This document shows positions 46,092-54,805 of a stretch of 64,000 nt of DNA, piece after piece (positions within the stretch are counted from its first letter, which is position 1; each line of letters starts with the position of its first letter). The notes beneath the pieces are model-generated. The model did no database searches. It was not told the origin of the DNA and worked only from the letters and a program-made list of their open reading frames with translations. A program made the position numbers and the translations under genes. Source of the DNA: NORP240 sp965222175 (GTDB lineage: Bacteria > Pseudomonadota > Gammaproteobacteria > Pseudomonadales > Pseudohongiellaceae); NCBI GenBank assembly GCA_965222175.1, contig OZ244938.1:620001-684000 (forward strand). The letters run 5' to 3'.

Positions 46092-47345
46092 ATGTTTGAC
46101 AAAGAAATGACTATTGCCGGATTCGACCCCGAGCTTGACGCGGCAATGAAGGCGGAGATTGTTCGCCAGGAGGAGCACATCGAGTTGATTGCGTCGGAAA
46201 ACTACGCCAGTCCACGGGTCATGGAAGCCCAGGGCTCGGTACTGACCAACAAGTACGCCGAGGGTTATCCGGGCAAGCGCTACTATGGCGGCTGTGAACA
46301 CGTGGACGTGGTTGAAGAACTGGCAATCGCACGCGCCAGGGAATTGTTCGGTGCGGATTTTGCCAATGTGCAGCCACATTCCGGCTCCCAGGCCAACGCG
46401 GCGGTATACATGGCGCTGATGAAACCCGGCGATACGGTTCTGGGAATGAGCCTGGCCGATGGTGGTCACCTGACTCACGGTGCCAGCGTGAGTTTTTCCG
46501 GGCGACTATACAATGCGGTCCAGTATGGCCTGAACCATGAAACCGGTGAAATCGATTATGACCAGGTTGAGGCTCTGGCCGTGGAGCACAAGCCAAGAAT
46601 GATCATGGCCGGCTTTTCCGCCTACTCCCGGGTGATCGACTGGCAGCGGTTTCGCGACATCGCCGACCAGGTGGGTGCCTATTTCGTCGTCGACATGGCT
46701 CACGTCAGCGGACTGATAGCAGCAGGCGTCTACCCCAGCCCGGTACAGATTGCCGATGTCACCACGTCAACGACTCACAAAACGCTGCGCGGACCAAGGG
46801 GCGGTATCATTCTTGCCCGGGCCAATGCGGAGCTGGAGAAGAAGCTTAACTTTGCCGTTTTTCCCGAAAGCCAGGGCGGGCCGCTGATGCACGTTATCGC
46901 GGCCAAGGCGGTCTGTTTTAAAGAAGCGATGAGTGAAGAGTTCCGCAACTACCAGGTACAGGTGGTCAGGAATGCGCAGGTCATGGCCAGTGGTTTCATG
47001 GCACGAGGGTTCGACGTGGTATCCAGGGGAACGGACGACCACCTGTTCCTGTTAAGCCTGATCAGGCAGGACATCACCGGTAAGGATGCTGACGCGGCGC
47101 TGGGGCGGGCCAACATTACCGTGAACAAGAATGCTGTGCCCAACGACCCGCGCTCACCTTTTGTAACCAGTGGCTTGCGTATCGGTACGCCGGCAGCCAC
47201 AACCCGGGGATTTGGCGAGGCTGAATTTAGCGAGCTTACCGGCTGGATGTGTGACATCCTTGATGACATTAACAATGAAAGCAGGATTGCCGAAGTAAAG
47301 GACAAGGTCAGGCAGCTGTGTACCCGTTTTCCGGTGTATCGCTGA
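46092..47345 (+). CDS. glyA: Serine hydroxymethyltransferase
   Basis: 417 residues. Interconverts serine and glycine while charging tetrahydrofolate with a one-carbon unit, PLP-dependent. Key blocks: HIELIASENYASPRVMEAQGS, TNKYAEGYPGKRYYGGCEHVD, NVQPHSGSQANAAVYMAL, VVDMAHVSGLIAAGVYPSP and the PLP lysine in TTSTTHKTLRGPRGG. Length exactly that of E. coli GlyA. It precedes nrdR by 116 bp, an arrangement common in gammaproteobacteria. Confidence 0.97.
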   Translation: MFDKEMTIAGFDPELDAAMKAEIVRQEEHIELIASENYASPRVMEAQGSVLTNKYAEGYPGKRYYGGCEHVDVVEELAIARARELFGADFANVQPHSGSQANAAVYMALMKPGDTVLGMSLADGGHLTHGASVSFSGRLYNAVQYGLNHETGEIDYDQVEALAVEHKPRMIMAGFSAYSRVIDWQRFRDIADQVGAYFVVDMAHVSGLIAAGVYPSPVQIADVTTSTTHKTLRGPRGGIILARANAELEKKLNFAVFPESQGGPLMHVIAAKAVCFKEAMSEEFRNYQVQVVRNAQVMASGFMARGFDVVSRGTDDHLFLLSLIRQDITGKDADAALGRANITVNKNAVPNDPRSPFVTSGLRIGTPAATTRGFGEAEFSELTGWMCDILDDINNESRIAEVKDKVRQLCTRFPVYR

Positions 47346-47461
47346 GAACCGGCAACTCCCGGTCCCGATGATGCCGGATCTTCGGATTGTAAGTAAGCGA
47401 AAAGCCGTACAGGCTGGCAGTGTGCAGTCGTTGTCCGTGAACTGGTTCGGGAGAAACTATT

Positions 47462-47938
47462 ATGCACTGTCCGTTCTGTAATGCTATCGATACGAAGGTT
47501 ATTGATTCGCGTCTGGTGGCTGAAGGCAATCAGGTTCGTCGTCGGCGTGAATGCCTTACCTGTAATGAAAGATTTACCACGTACGAAACTGCTGAGCTGG
47601 TAATGCCGAGGATCATCAAGCAGAACGGCGAGCGAGAACCATTCGACGAGGAAAAGCTTCATTCCGGCCTGCTAAAAGCACTTGAAAAAAGACCGGTCAG
47701 TATAGAAAACGTAGACGAGGCGATCAATCGTATTAAAAATGTGCTTCGTGCAACCGGAGAGCGTGAAATCCAATCCCGGTCTGTTGGGGAAGAAGTGATG
47801 CGGGAGTTGCGCAGCCTGGATGAAGTTGCTTATGTGCGGTTTGCATCGGTCTACAAGAGTTTTAAATCCCTTGACGAATTTACCCGGGAAATCGATGAGC
47901 TAACGCGGGAAAGCCTGGCAAAGAACAAGTCAAGCTGA
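47462..47938 (+). CDS. nrdR: Transcriptional repressor NrdR
   Basis: 158 residues. Represses ribonucleotide reductase genes according to bound ATP/dATP. It has an N-terminal zinc ribbon with two CxxC pairs (MHCPFCNA and ECLTCNERF), the linker RRRRECL and an ATP-cone domain from about residue 49 (PRIIKQNGEREPFDEEKL to the EEVMRELRSLDEVAYVRFASVYKSF end). Normal length. It leads the rib-nus block, as is typical. The window has no nrdAB and so no obvious target operator. Confidence 0.96.
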   Translation: MHCPFCNAIDTKVIDSRLVAEGNQVRRRRECLTCNERFTTYETAELVMPRIIKQNGEREPFDEEKLHSGLLKALEKRPVSIENVDEAINRIKNVLRATGEREIQSRSVGEEVMRELRSLDEVAYVRFASVYKSFKSLDEFTREIDELTRESLAKNKSS

Positions 47939-47996
47939 CCGGTGCCGGACGACTCCATGTTTCAACCAACTACTTTTTATCTCGGTTAGATCTGTT

Positions 47997-49166
47997 TTGC
48001 GAACTGTTGAATCTGCCAGCCTCGGAATCGACGAAATCGACTATGCCCTGCATATGCGGCATGCTTTGCAGCTGGCTGAGAACGTGATGACCACGGCACC
48101 CAACCCCCGCGTAGGCTGCGTGGTCGTTGCCGCCAGCGGGGACAACGAGGTTGTGGGTGAGGGCTGGCACCAGCGTCCGGGTGGCGAGCATGCTGAAATA
48201 TTCGCCCTGTCAATGGCCGGTGCGCGGGCGCAGGGCAGCACCGTATTCATCAGCCTGGAGCCCTGTGCTCACCACGGCAAGACACCACCCTGCACCGACG
48301 CACTGATCCAGGCGCAAGTGGGGCGGGTAATCATCGCTGCTCTGGATCCCTTTCCCCAGGTGGCCGGCCTGGGCGTCGAGCGCCTGGAACAGGCTGGAAT
48401 CGAGGTCATACTTCTGGCTGATTTCGAGGAGCGGGCCCGGGCGATTAATGCCGGTTACCTCAAGCGTCTGACCCGGGGACTGCCATTCGTACGCTGCAAG
48501 CTAGCCATGAGTCTTGACGGTCGAACTGCAGCAGCAAACGGAGAGAGCAAGTGGATCAGTGGTGCGCAATCCCGGGCCGACGTGCAACGGCTGCGCGCCG
48601 CCAGCTGCGCCATCGTAACAGGCGTGGGTACCGTGTTGCAGGATGATCCGGCACTGACTGTCCGACCGGCTGAATTGAACCTTTCCCCACGGCAGCGGGA
48701 ACGCGATGCCTTTGCCCTGTCCCGTCAGCCCATGCGGGTGATACTGGATTCCCACTTACGCACGCCGGACAATGCCAGAATTCTGCAGCAGCCCGGCCAG
48801 ACCAGGCTGTTTACCCTGGCCGGATGCAACGCATCCCATCTGGACCGGGAACAGGTGATTACCGTTGAACCTGCCCGGGAGAGCAGCGACAGAGTCGATC
48901 CACGGGCTGTGCTAGAATTGCTCGCCACGAAATTTACTGTGAACGATGTATTGCTGGAAGCAGGTCCGACCTTGAGCGGGGCGTTCGTCCAGGCTGGTCT
49001 GGTGGACGAACTGATCCTGTACGTTGCCGCGAAACTGCTGGGCAGCCAGGGCCGGCCGTTGGTTGAGCTGCCCTCACTCCTGACAATGTCGGACGGGATT
49101 GGTCTGACACTCAAGCGGGTCGACAGGTTGGGCGACGACTGCCGCATCGTTGCGGCATTTGACTGA
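47997..49166 (+). CDS. ribD: Bifunctional riboflavin biosynthesis protein RibD (deaminase/reductase)
   Basis: 389 residues from a TTG at 47997; the first ATG in frame (48054, MRHALQL) would remove part of the conserved start of the deaminase domain, so TTG is favoured but unsure. The N-terminal zinc deaminase has GEHAEIFALSMAG and SLEPCAHHGKTPPCTDALI (His and two Cys ligands); the C-terminal reductase starts at about FVRCKLAMSLDGRTAAANGESKWISG. It carries out the second and third steps from GTP to lumazine precursor. No FMN riboswitch is seen before it. 58 bp after nrdR. Confidence 0.93.
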   Translation: MRTVESASLGIDEIDYALHMRHALQLAENVMTTAPNPRVGCVVVAASGDNEVVGEGWHQRPGGEHAEIFALSMAGARAQGSTVFISLEPCAHHGKTPPCTDALIQAQVGRVIIAALDPFPQVAGLGVERLEQAGIEVILLADFEERARAINAGYLKRLTRGLPFVRCKLAMSLDGRTAAANGESKWISGAQSRADVQRLRAASCAIVTGVGTVLQDDPALTVRPAELNLSPRQRERDAFALSRQPMRVILDSHLRTPDNARILQQPGQTRLFTLAGCNASHLDREQVITVEPARESSDRVDPRAVLELLATKFTVNDVLLEAGPTLSGAFVQAGLVDELILYVAAKLLGSQGRPLVELPSLLTMSDGIGLTLKRVDRLGDDCRIVAAFD

Positions 49167-49266
49167 TTCGGCCTTTTCCAGAGATACGCTACTACTTTTA
49201 ACCGGGCGCTGGTGTCAGGTCAGGCACCTGCCCGGGTCTGGCTTCGGGAAATCGGGTTGGCACGAC

Positions 49267-49941
49267 ATGTTTACTGGAATCATAGAAGCAATGGGAGCAG
49301 TCGCCGACCTCAGGCAGCTGGACGACGAATGGCGGCTGACTATCGATAGTGGCAAACTGGACATGGCGGACGTGAAGCCGGGTGACAGCATCGCTGTCAG
49401 TGGTGCCTGTCTTACCGTAGTCGCCCTGGATCGCCGTGAATTCCAGGCCGACGTGTCCGGTGAATCCATGAGGCTTACTACCCTGGGCAATCTCGACACC
49501 GGTGCCGCGGTAAACCTGGAAAAAGCACTGACACCCACAAGTCGTCTGGGCGGACACCTTGTCAGTGGTCACGTCGATGGCGTCGGGCAGCTGGAGGAAA
49601 TCACCTCAGAGGGAAAGAGCTGGGGCCTGGTTTTCAAAGCGCCGGATGAACTGGCGCGTTACATTGCCACCAAGGGTTCGATCTGCATAGATGGCATCAG
49701 CCTGACAGTCAACAAGGTTGACGGGGCCAGGTTTACGGTAAACATTATTCCTCATACACAAAAGGAAACGATCATTCAATATTATGAACCCGGTACCAGG
49801 GTAAATCTTGAAGTTGACCTGGTGAGTCGTTACCTGGAGCGCTTGCTGCTGGGCGAAACCGCCGCAAGACCCGGCGTTACGTCGAGGGGATTAAGCCGCG
49901 AGTTTCTCAACGAGCACGGCTTCGGAGTCGCCGGTGACTGA
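49267..49941 (+). CDS. ribE: Riboflavin synthase, alpha chain
   Basis: 224 residues from the ATG at 49267 (MFTGIIEAMG); upstream in-frame starts lack the family's conserved MFTGI opening. Dismutates two 6,7-dimethyl-8-ribityllumazine to riboflavin. Two lumazine-binding folds repeat: ISVSGACLTVV-like text (IAVSGACLTVVALD) in the first, and GGHLVSGHVDGVGQL then CIDGISLTVNKVDG in the second. The C-terminus (PGVTSRGLSREFLNEHGFGVAGD) is longer than usual but ordinary. Named ribC in some genomes. It lies 100 bp after ribD. Confidence 0.95.
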   Translation: MFTGIIEAMGAVADLRQLDDEWRLTIDSGKLDMADVKPGDSIAVSGACLTVVALDRREFQADVSGESMRLTTLGNLDTGAAVNLEKALTPTSRLGGHLVSGHVDGVGQLEEITSEGKSWGLVFKAPDELARYIATKGSICIDGISLTVNKVDGARFTVNIIPHTQKETIIQYYEPGTRVNLEVDLVSRYLERLLLGETAARPGVTSRGLSREFLNEHGFGVAGD

Positions 49942-50091
49942 TTCACTCGGGCCGGACCGCGTTATCGGGTGCATTGTCGCTCTTTCTCCGATTCCCAACC
50001 GGTGGTCCGGACCGGCGTCACCGGCCAGGAAAACATCCGGGCAGCGGGGATTCAACTGGTGTCAACGGGGTGCGGAACAGACTGAAACGAT

Positions 50092-51207
50092 ATGGAACTG
50101 AATACTGCTGAAGAACTTATCGAGGATATCCGTCAGGGCAAAATGGTTATTCTCATGGACGACGAGGACCGTGAAAACGAAGGGGACCTGGTGATCGCGG
50201 CCGAACGGGTCAGAACCGAAGACATCAATTTCATGGCCACCAATGCCAGGGGGCTGATCTGTCTTACCCTTACCCGTCAACGCTGCGAATTCCTGCGTCT
50301 GCCTTTGATGGTGGGTTCCAATAATACGCCGTTCAATACCAATTTCACCGTGTCCATCGAGGCTGCCAAAGGCGTCACTACCGGGATTTCCGCCGCTGAT
50401 CGGGCCCGCACCATCCAGGTTGCCGTAGCACGGGATTCTCAGCCGGAAGACATCGTCCAGCCGGGTCACGTTTTCCCCATCATGGCTCAGCCCGGCGGAG
50501 TCCTGCGTCGGGCAGGTCACACCGAGGCCGGCTGCGACCTGGCCCGACTGGCAGGTTACAGTCCCGCGGCGGCCATCGTGGAGATCATGAACGAAGACGG
50601 CACCATGGCGCGTCGACCGGACCTGGAGAAATTCGCGGAAAAACACCGGCTCAAGATCGGCACCATTACCGACCTGATACATTATCGGATTGCCAATGAA
50701 CGCACGGTGACCCGACAGACCAGCCACGACCTGCCTACCGAGTTTGGCGTGTTCCGGCTGAACACCTATCATGACTCGATTACCGGCTCGACACACCTGG
50801 CGTTCACGCGTGGCGAAATAATTGCCGAGGAGCCGGTACTGGTGCGGGTACACATTCCCAACACCCTGCGCGACGTCTGCCAGGCCTATAATGCATCCGG
50901 GACCAGCTGGTCATTCAGCAAGGCGCTGGAAAAGATTGCCGCAGAGGGCAAGGGTGTGGCGGTACTGCTGTCAGGAGACGATTATCGGGAAGATGTCGAG
51001 AGCACGCTGGAGGCCATGCTGGACAGTGAGCGCCTGCCCGGGTCCGGGACACGTACCGGCACGGACCTGACCATAGGCACCGGGTCCCAGATTCTGCGAG
51101 ATCTGGGCGTGGGCAAGATGAGGCTGCTGAGCTACCCTGCCCGTTTCGCAATTTCAGGGTTTGACCTGGAAGTTGTAGAATTTGTTCCGTTCGACGATGA
51201 CAATTGA
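50092..51207 (+). CDS. ribB: DHBP synthase with a degenerate GTP cyclohydrolase II domain (RibBA-like)
   Basis: 371 residues. The N-terminal domain (1-200) is 3,4-dihydroxy-2-butanone 4-phosphate synthase: MDDEDRENEGDLVIAAE, GLICLTLTRQRCEFL, and GGVLRRAGHTEAGCDLARLAG. The C-terminal 170 residues align with GTP cyclohydrolase II but lack the zinc-binding cysteines (GDC...RCDCG is replaced by a Cys-poor stretch, IPNTLRDVCQAYNASG) and the conserved RQEGRGIGL. So only DHBP synthase activity is expected; a separate intact RibA is encoded at 54186-54779. Such degenerate RibBA proteins are common in gammaproteobacteria. Confidence 0.93.
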   Translation: MELNTAEELIEDIRQGKMVILMDDEDRENEGDLVIAAERVRTEDINFMATNARGLICLTLTRQRCEFLRLPLMVGSNNTPFNTNFTVSIEAAKGVTTGISAADRARTIQVAVARDSQPEDIVQPGHVFPIMAQPGGVLRRAGHTEAGCDLARLAGYSPAAAIVEIMNEDGTMARRPDLEKFAEKHRLKIGTITDLIHYRIANERTVTRQTSHDLPTEFGVFRLNTYHDSITGSTHLAFTRGEIIAEEPVLVRVHIPNTLRDVCQAYNASGTSWSFSKALEKIAAEGKGVAVLLSGDDYREDVESTLEAMLDSERLPGSGTRTGTDLTIGTGSQILRDLGVGKMRLLSYPARFAISGFDLEVVEFVPFDDDN

Positions 51208-51335
51208 AACTGCCATTCCCCGGGAGCCGGAAAACCGGGTGTCCTGGCCAATCCGGGAGCTGCTGACAGGGCGGGACCCCAATGCAGGACCGTTCACCAG
51301 TACCGACTGTTGATCGGACAGAGGAAGTAAAAGTT

Positions 51336-51812
51336 ATGCCAAATATCAAGACAATTGCAGGCGACTACAACATCGGTTCGGCAAACTTTGCCCTGGTGGT
51401 GTCTCGCTTCAACAGTTTCATCGTCGATCACCTGGTTGCCGGCGCCATCGAGTCGCTGACCCGGCACGGCGTGCTGGAAAAAGACATCACGTTGATCAAG
51501 GCGCCGGGAGCCTACGAACTGCCGCTGGTTACGCGGCAGGCGCTGGATACCGGCAAGTACGATGCCGTGGTGGCATTAGGCGCTGTTATACGGGGCGGGA
51601 CTCCACATTTCGAGTATGTTGCCGGGGAGTGCGTGAAGGGGCTGAGCCAGGTGAGCCTGAACAGCGGAATTCCGGTGGCTTTCGGGGTTTTGACGGTGGA
51701 CACCATCGAGCAGGCCATCGAGAGGGCCGGCACCAAGGCCGGCAACAAGGGCGCGGAAGCGGCATTGTCTGCGCTGGAAACCCTGAGCGTCCTGCGCAAG
51801 TTGCAGGGTTAG
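51336..51812 (+). CDS. ribH: 6,7-dimethyl-8-ribityllumazine synthase
   Basis: 158 residues from the ATG at 51336 (MPNIKTIAGDY), preceded by AGGAAG; an in-frame start 54 bp upstream is unsupported. Joins the RibB and RibD-derived products. Signatures: FALVVSRFNSFIVDHLVAGA, LIKAPGAYELPLVTR, VALGAVIRGGTPHFEYVAGE and VAFGVLTVDTIEQAIERAGTKAGNKGAEAA. Size and block order are those of the icosahedral-capsid-forming family. It precedes nusB by 3 bp. Confidence 0.96.
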   Translation: MPNIKTIAGDYNIGSANFALVVSRFNSFIVDHLVAGAIESLTRHGVLEKDITLIKAPGAYELPLVTRQALDTGKYDAVVALGAVIRGGTPHFEYVAGECVKGLSQVSLNSGIPVAFGVLTVDTIEQAIERAGTKAGNKGAEAALSALETLSVLRKLQG

Positions 51813-51815
51813 GGA

Positions 51816-52319
51816 GTGAACGCAATCAAAAAGGAATCGACACAGTCGCCGCAGCCGGGGCCCGAAAAGTCCAGGCCCGGGGTAGCCCAGCGTCGCAAGG
51901 CCCGGCGCCTGGTTCTCCAGGCACTTTACCAATGGCAGGTGGGGGGCGGCGATCTGACGGATATCGAGGCGCAGTTTCGCGCTGAGTTTACCGGCAAGAC
52001 TGACTGGGACTACTTTCACGAGGTTTTCCCCACCATCGCCAGGCAGGCAGACGAACTCGACGGATTGCTGGCTCCTCTGCTGGATCGTGAAGTTAAGACA
52101 CTTGACCCTGTAGAAAAAGCGATCCTCCGAATTGGAGCATTCGAGCTAAGTCATCGCCTGGATATACCGTATCGCGTGGTGATCAACGAGGGCATAGAAC
52201 TGGCCAAGTCTTTCGGAGCCACCGACAGCCATAAATACGTCAATGGCATACTCGATAAGCTGGTGAAAACCCTGCGTCCATTGGAAACACGAGGGACTGG
52301 TTCGCGAGACACCGGTTAA
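51816..52319 (+). CDS. nusB: Transcription antitermination factor NusB
   Basis: 167 residues from a GTG with AGGGTTAGGGA just upstream. Binds BoxA with NusE and helps rRNA antitermination. The RRKARRLVLQALYQWQVGG start, LDREVKTLDPVEKAILRIGAFELSH and YRVVINEGIELAKSFGATDSHKYVNGILDKL are the family blocks. The first 25 residues, rich in Gln, Pro and Ser, precede the conserved domain and are probably disordered. In the usual ribH-nusB-thiL order. Confidence 0.95.
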   Translation: MNAIKKESTQSPQPGPEKSRPGVAQRRKARRLVLQALYQWQVGGGDLTDIEAQFRAEFTGKTDWDYFHEVFPTIARQADELDGLLAPLLDREVKTLDPVEKAILRIGAFELSHRLDIPYRVVINEGIELAKSFGATDSHKYVNGILDKLVKTLRPLETRGTGSRDTG

Positions 52320-52328
52320 CAAACACTG

Positions 52329-53357
52329 ATGCCGCAGCTCGAGTTTGACATTATCGACAGGTTTTTCCGCAGTGCAGACCTGAATTTTCCCGGAGAAGGT
52401 GTGGATCTCGCCATCGGCGATGATTGTGCGCTGGTGACCATTGCAGCTGGACACCAGATGGCCCTGTCCATGGATCTGTTACAGGAGGGTGTGCATTTTC
52501 CCGATTCAGCGCCGCCTGAACTGCTGGGCCAACGCGCCCTGGCTGTCAATCTCAGCGATCTTGCCGCCGCCGGTGCCGAACCCGTCTGTTTTACCCTGGG
52601 CCTGAGTCTGCCCGAGGTTGATACCGATTGGCTGAAAGCATTCTGCGGTGGCCTTGCCTCGCTGGCCGGGCGATATAATTGCCCGCTGGTCGGGGGCGAT
52701 CTCATCAGGGGTTTCCTGCAGATCGCCATCCAGGTTCAGGGGCGAGTACCAACCGGCCAGGCCCTGTTGCGCTCCGGGGCACGGTCCGGCGATCTGATTT
52801 ATGTCACCGGTACCCTGGGTGACGCCGCTGCGGCACTGTCAATGCTGAATGACGGCGTCAAGGAATCCGCGCTGTTCACTAACGGAAAACTGTCCGGGAA
52901 ACAACGCGATTTCTTTCTGCAGGCGTTTTACGCGCCGGAACCTCGTATCGCCGTAGGCAAGGCGCTTCGCGGACTGGCCACTGCAGCAATCGATATCTCC
53001 GATGGACTGTTAAGCGACCTGGGTCACGTGGTAACGGCCAGCGGCGTTGGGGCTGAACTCGACCTGGTACAGCTGCCGTATTCCACAGCTCTGCGGGAAA
53101 ATGTTCAGGACGAGGGCCAGCGCCAGGAACTGGCGCTGTGCGGCGGTGATGATTACGAGCTGTGTCTTACGGTTTCCCCGGACAACTGCCGGTCCGTGGA
53201 AAAGGTTGTCGCCGATCTGGGAGTCCCCTTTACACGAATCGGCGAGATTGTCAGCGGCGCAGGCATCGAATGTCTCGACAGTTACGGCGAGCCGGTGGCC
53301 ATCGGGCGTGCCGGTTTCAGTCACTTCAGGGGGGAATCGCCGTGCCGCCAGGCCTGA
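52329..53357 (+). CDS. thiL: Thiamine-monophosphate kinase
   Basis: 342 residues. Phosphorylates thiamine monophosphate to the active diphosphate. Family motifs: FDIIDRFFR at the N-terminus, DLAIGDDCALVTI (metal-binding Asp pair), LSMDLLQEGVHFP, LAVNLSDLAAAGAEPV and LVGGDLIRG; near residue 220, AAIDISDGLLSDLGHV; and CGGDDYELCLTV. PurM/ThiL superfamily, normal length. The last 16 bp overlap pgpA. Confidence 0.95.
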   Translation: MPQLEFDIIDRFFRSADLNFPGEGVDLAIGDDCALVTIAAGHQMALSMDLLQEGVHFPDSAPPELLGQRALAVNLSDLAAAGAEPVCFTLGLSLPEVDTDWLKAFCGGLASLAGRYNCPLVGGDLIRGFLQIAIQVQGRVPTGQALLRSGARSGDLIYVTGTLGDAAAALSMLNDGVKESALFTNGKLSGKQRDFFLQAFYAPEPRIAVGKALRGLATAAIDISDGLLSDLGHVVTASGVGAELDLVQLPYSTALRENVQDEGQRQELALCGGDDYELCLTVSPDNCRSVEKVVADLGVPFTRIGEIVSGAGIECLDSYGEPVAIGRAGFSHFRGESPCRQA

Positions 53358-53821
53358 ACCCGTGGCGTAATCCGGTACACCTGCTGGCCTTCGGATTTGG
53401 CAGCGGCCTGGCACCAAAGGCACCGGGAACGTTCGGCACGGCAGCTGCCGTTCTGTTCTACCTGCTGCTGCCGCCCGTCCACTGGACAGTATACCTGCTG
53501 CTGCTCGTGGTGGCCTTTCTGGCCGGAATAGCAATTTGCGGTAAGACCAGCAGCGACCTGGGCGTTCATGATCACGGCGGAATAGTCTGGGACGAATTCG
53601 TGGGCTACTGGATCACCATGTTTCTGGCGCCGGGCGGCTGGGAGTGGGTGGTCGGGGGCTTCGTGGTGTTCCGTGTGCTGGACATTCTGAAACCGTGGCC
53701 AGTCAAATGGGCCGATACCCGGGTCCGGGGCGGACTCGGGATCATGCTAGACGACGTCATTGCAGGTATAATGGGCGCTTTGTGCCTGCAGGCAACAGCG
53801 TTTCTGCTTGCCAGCGGCTAG
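53342..53821 (+). CDS. pgpA: Phosphatidylglycerophosphatase A
   Basis: 159 residues from a GTG at 53342, preceded by a G-rich GGGGGGAA and overlapping thiL by 16 bp; the open frame extends further upstream within thiL but without conserved residues. Removes phosphate from phosphatidylglycerophosphate at the inner membrane. Shows PVHLLAFGFGSGLAPKAPGTFGT, the DHGGIVWDEFVGYWITMF catalytic block, FRVLDILKPWPVKWAD and GLGIMLDDVIAG, with about three membrane segments. Normally the end of the nusB-thiL-pgpA run; here it is followed by the MITE-like element. Confidence 0.94.
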   Translation: MPPGLNPWRNPVHLLAFGFGSGLAPKAPGTFGTAAAVLFYLLLPPVHWTVYLLLLVVAFLAGIAICGKTSSDLGVHDHGGIVWDEFVGYWITMFLAPGGWEWVVGGFVVFRVLDILKPWPVKWADTRVRGGLGIMLDDVIAGIMGALCLQATAFLLASG

Positions 53822-53910
53822 GCCTGCCACGTCGGGACCCGGAAATCCTGCATTGCAGGCACCCGGCGGGACACAGTCCTGAACGCATCGTCACCAGAAC
53901 CAGAACCTAT

Positions 53911-54174
53911 GGAACCTCTGATTAATTATGGAAGTGCTCTGCGGGAGTCTGTCGGGCGTCACTGCAAGGCGTCGTGCGCAGGGAATGGCCGTCGCCCTTG
54001 CCAAGCGCGACAACACCTCAGTGGCGCCCGACAGGCCCCGCCGGTCGGGGCTTCCAGGCGAGCACGCTGCCTTCGTTGCTTCGCCTTGACAGGCCGACGG
54101 ATGCCGGCGGCAAAGCGCCTCGTCAGTGAACTCGCCTGAAAGCCAGAGTATTTCCATAATTAATCAGAGGTTCC
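53911..54174. mobile_element. 264-bp MITE-like element with 31-bp terminal inverted repeats
   Basis: The left end (GGAACCTCTGATTAATTATG, continuing GAAGTGCTCTG) and the reverse complement of the right end (same 20 bases, continuing GAAATACTCTG) agree at 29 of 31 positions. The interior is itself palindromic: TGTCGGGCGTCACTG at 53950-53964 pairs with CAGTGGCGCCCGACA at 54019-54033 with one mismatch, and GCCCCG...CGGGGC folds at 54035-54051. There is no coding region and no clear target-site duplication. It fills most of the 364-bp gap between pgpA and ribA (53822-54185); the flanking 89 bp on the left hold nothing recognisable. It ends 11 bp before the ribA ATG. Confidence 0.85.
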
Positions 54175-54185
54175 CAATAATAACT

Positions 54186-54779
54186 ATGCAGTCGACAGTA
54201 AAATACGTTGCGTCAGCAAGGCTTCCAACACAGTGGGGAGTGTTTACCCTGCACGGTTTTGAGGAAAGTAACACGGGCAAGGAGCACGTGGCCCTGACAA
54301 TGGGTGATACGACCACGGGTGGTCCGCTGCTTACCCGAATCCATTCTGAATGCCTCACCGGCGATTGTCTGTTCAGTCAGCGTTGCGACTGTGGTCCCCA
54401 ACTGCAGTATGCCATCGAGAGCGTGGCCGCGGAGGGGCGGGGACTTATCCTCTATTTACGTCAGGAAGGACGGGGGATTGGCCTGCTCAACAAGATCAAG
54501 GCGTATGAACTGCAGGATTCCGGTGCGGACACCGTGGAGGCCAACGAACAGCTGGGCTTTGAAGCCGACGGTCGCCAGTACCAGATCTGCCAGCCGATGC
54601 TTGCTCATTTCAAGGTCCAGAGTGTCCGCCTGCTGACCAATAACCCGCGCAAGGTGGACGCCTTGGGGGAAATGGGGATCGAGGTGGCTGAGCGCCTGCC
54701 GATTCACGTCGGTCTTAATTCCCACAATGAAAGCTACCTGGCGGCAAAAATCGACAAGCTGGGTCACCTGAAGAAGTAA
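54186..54779 (+). CDS. ribA: GTP cyclohydrolase II
   Basis: 197 residues from the ATG at 54186 (MQSTVKYVAS). The reading frame continues upstream into the MITE-like element, but nothing there is conserved. Opens GTP to begin riboflavin synthesis. The zinc site ECLTGDCLFSQRCDCG and the catalytic YLRQEGRGIGLLNKIKAY block are intact, as are TVEANEQLGFEADGRQY and LLTNNPRKVDALGEMGI. Size equals E. coli RibA (196). The leader is short, and the AGAGG at the end of the repeat element (about 54166-54170) is the nearest Shine-Dalgarno-like sequence, 15 bases away, so the insertion may affect translation. Confidence 0.95.
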   Translation: MQSTVKYVASARLPTQWGVFTLHGFEESNTGKEHVALTMGDTTTGGPLLTRIHSECLTGDCLFSQRCDCGPQLQYAIESVAAEGRGLILYLRQEGRGIGLLNKIKAYELQDSGADTVEANEQLGFEADGRQYQICQPMLAHFKVQSVRLLTNNPRKVDALGEMGIEVAERLPIHVGLNSHNESYLAAKIDKLGHLKK

Positions 54780-54805
54780 GGGCACCGGTTCCGGGGATCG
54801 GCCAG

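Noticed and set aside
47939..48053. FMN riboswitch before ribD (and before ribB at 49942-50091)
   Set aside because: Neither gap contains the conserved RFN helices or the GATGAGTCAGGC-like core.
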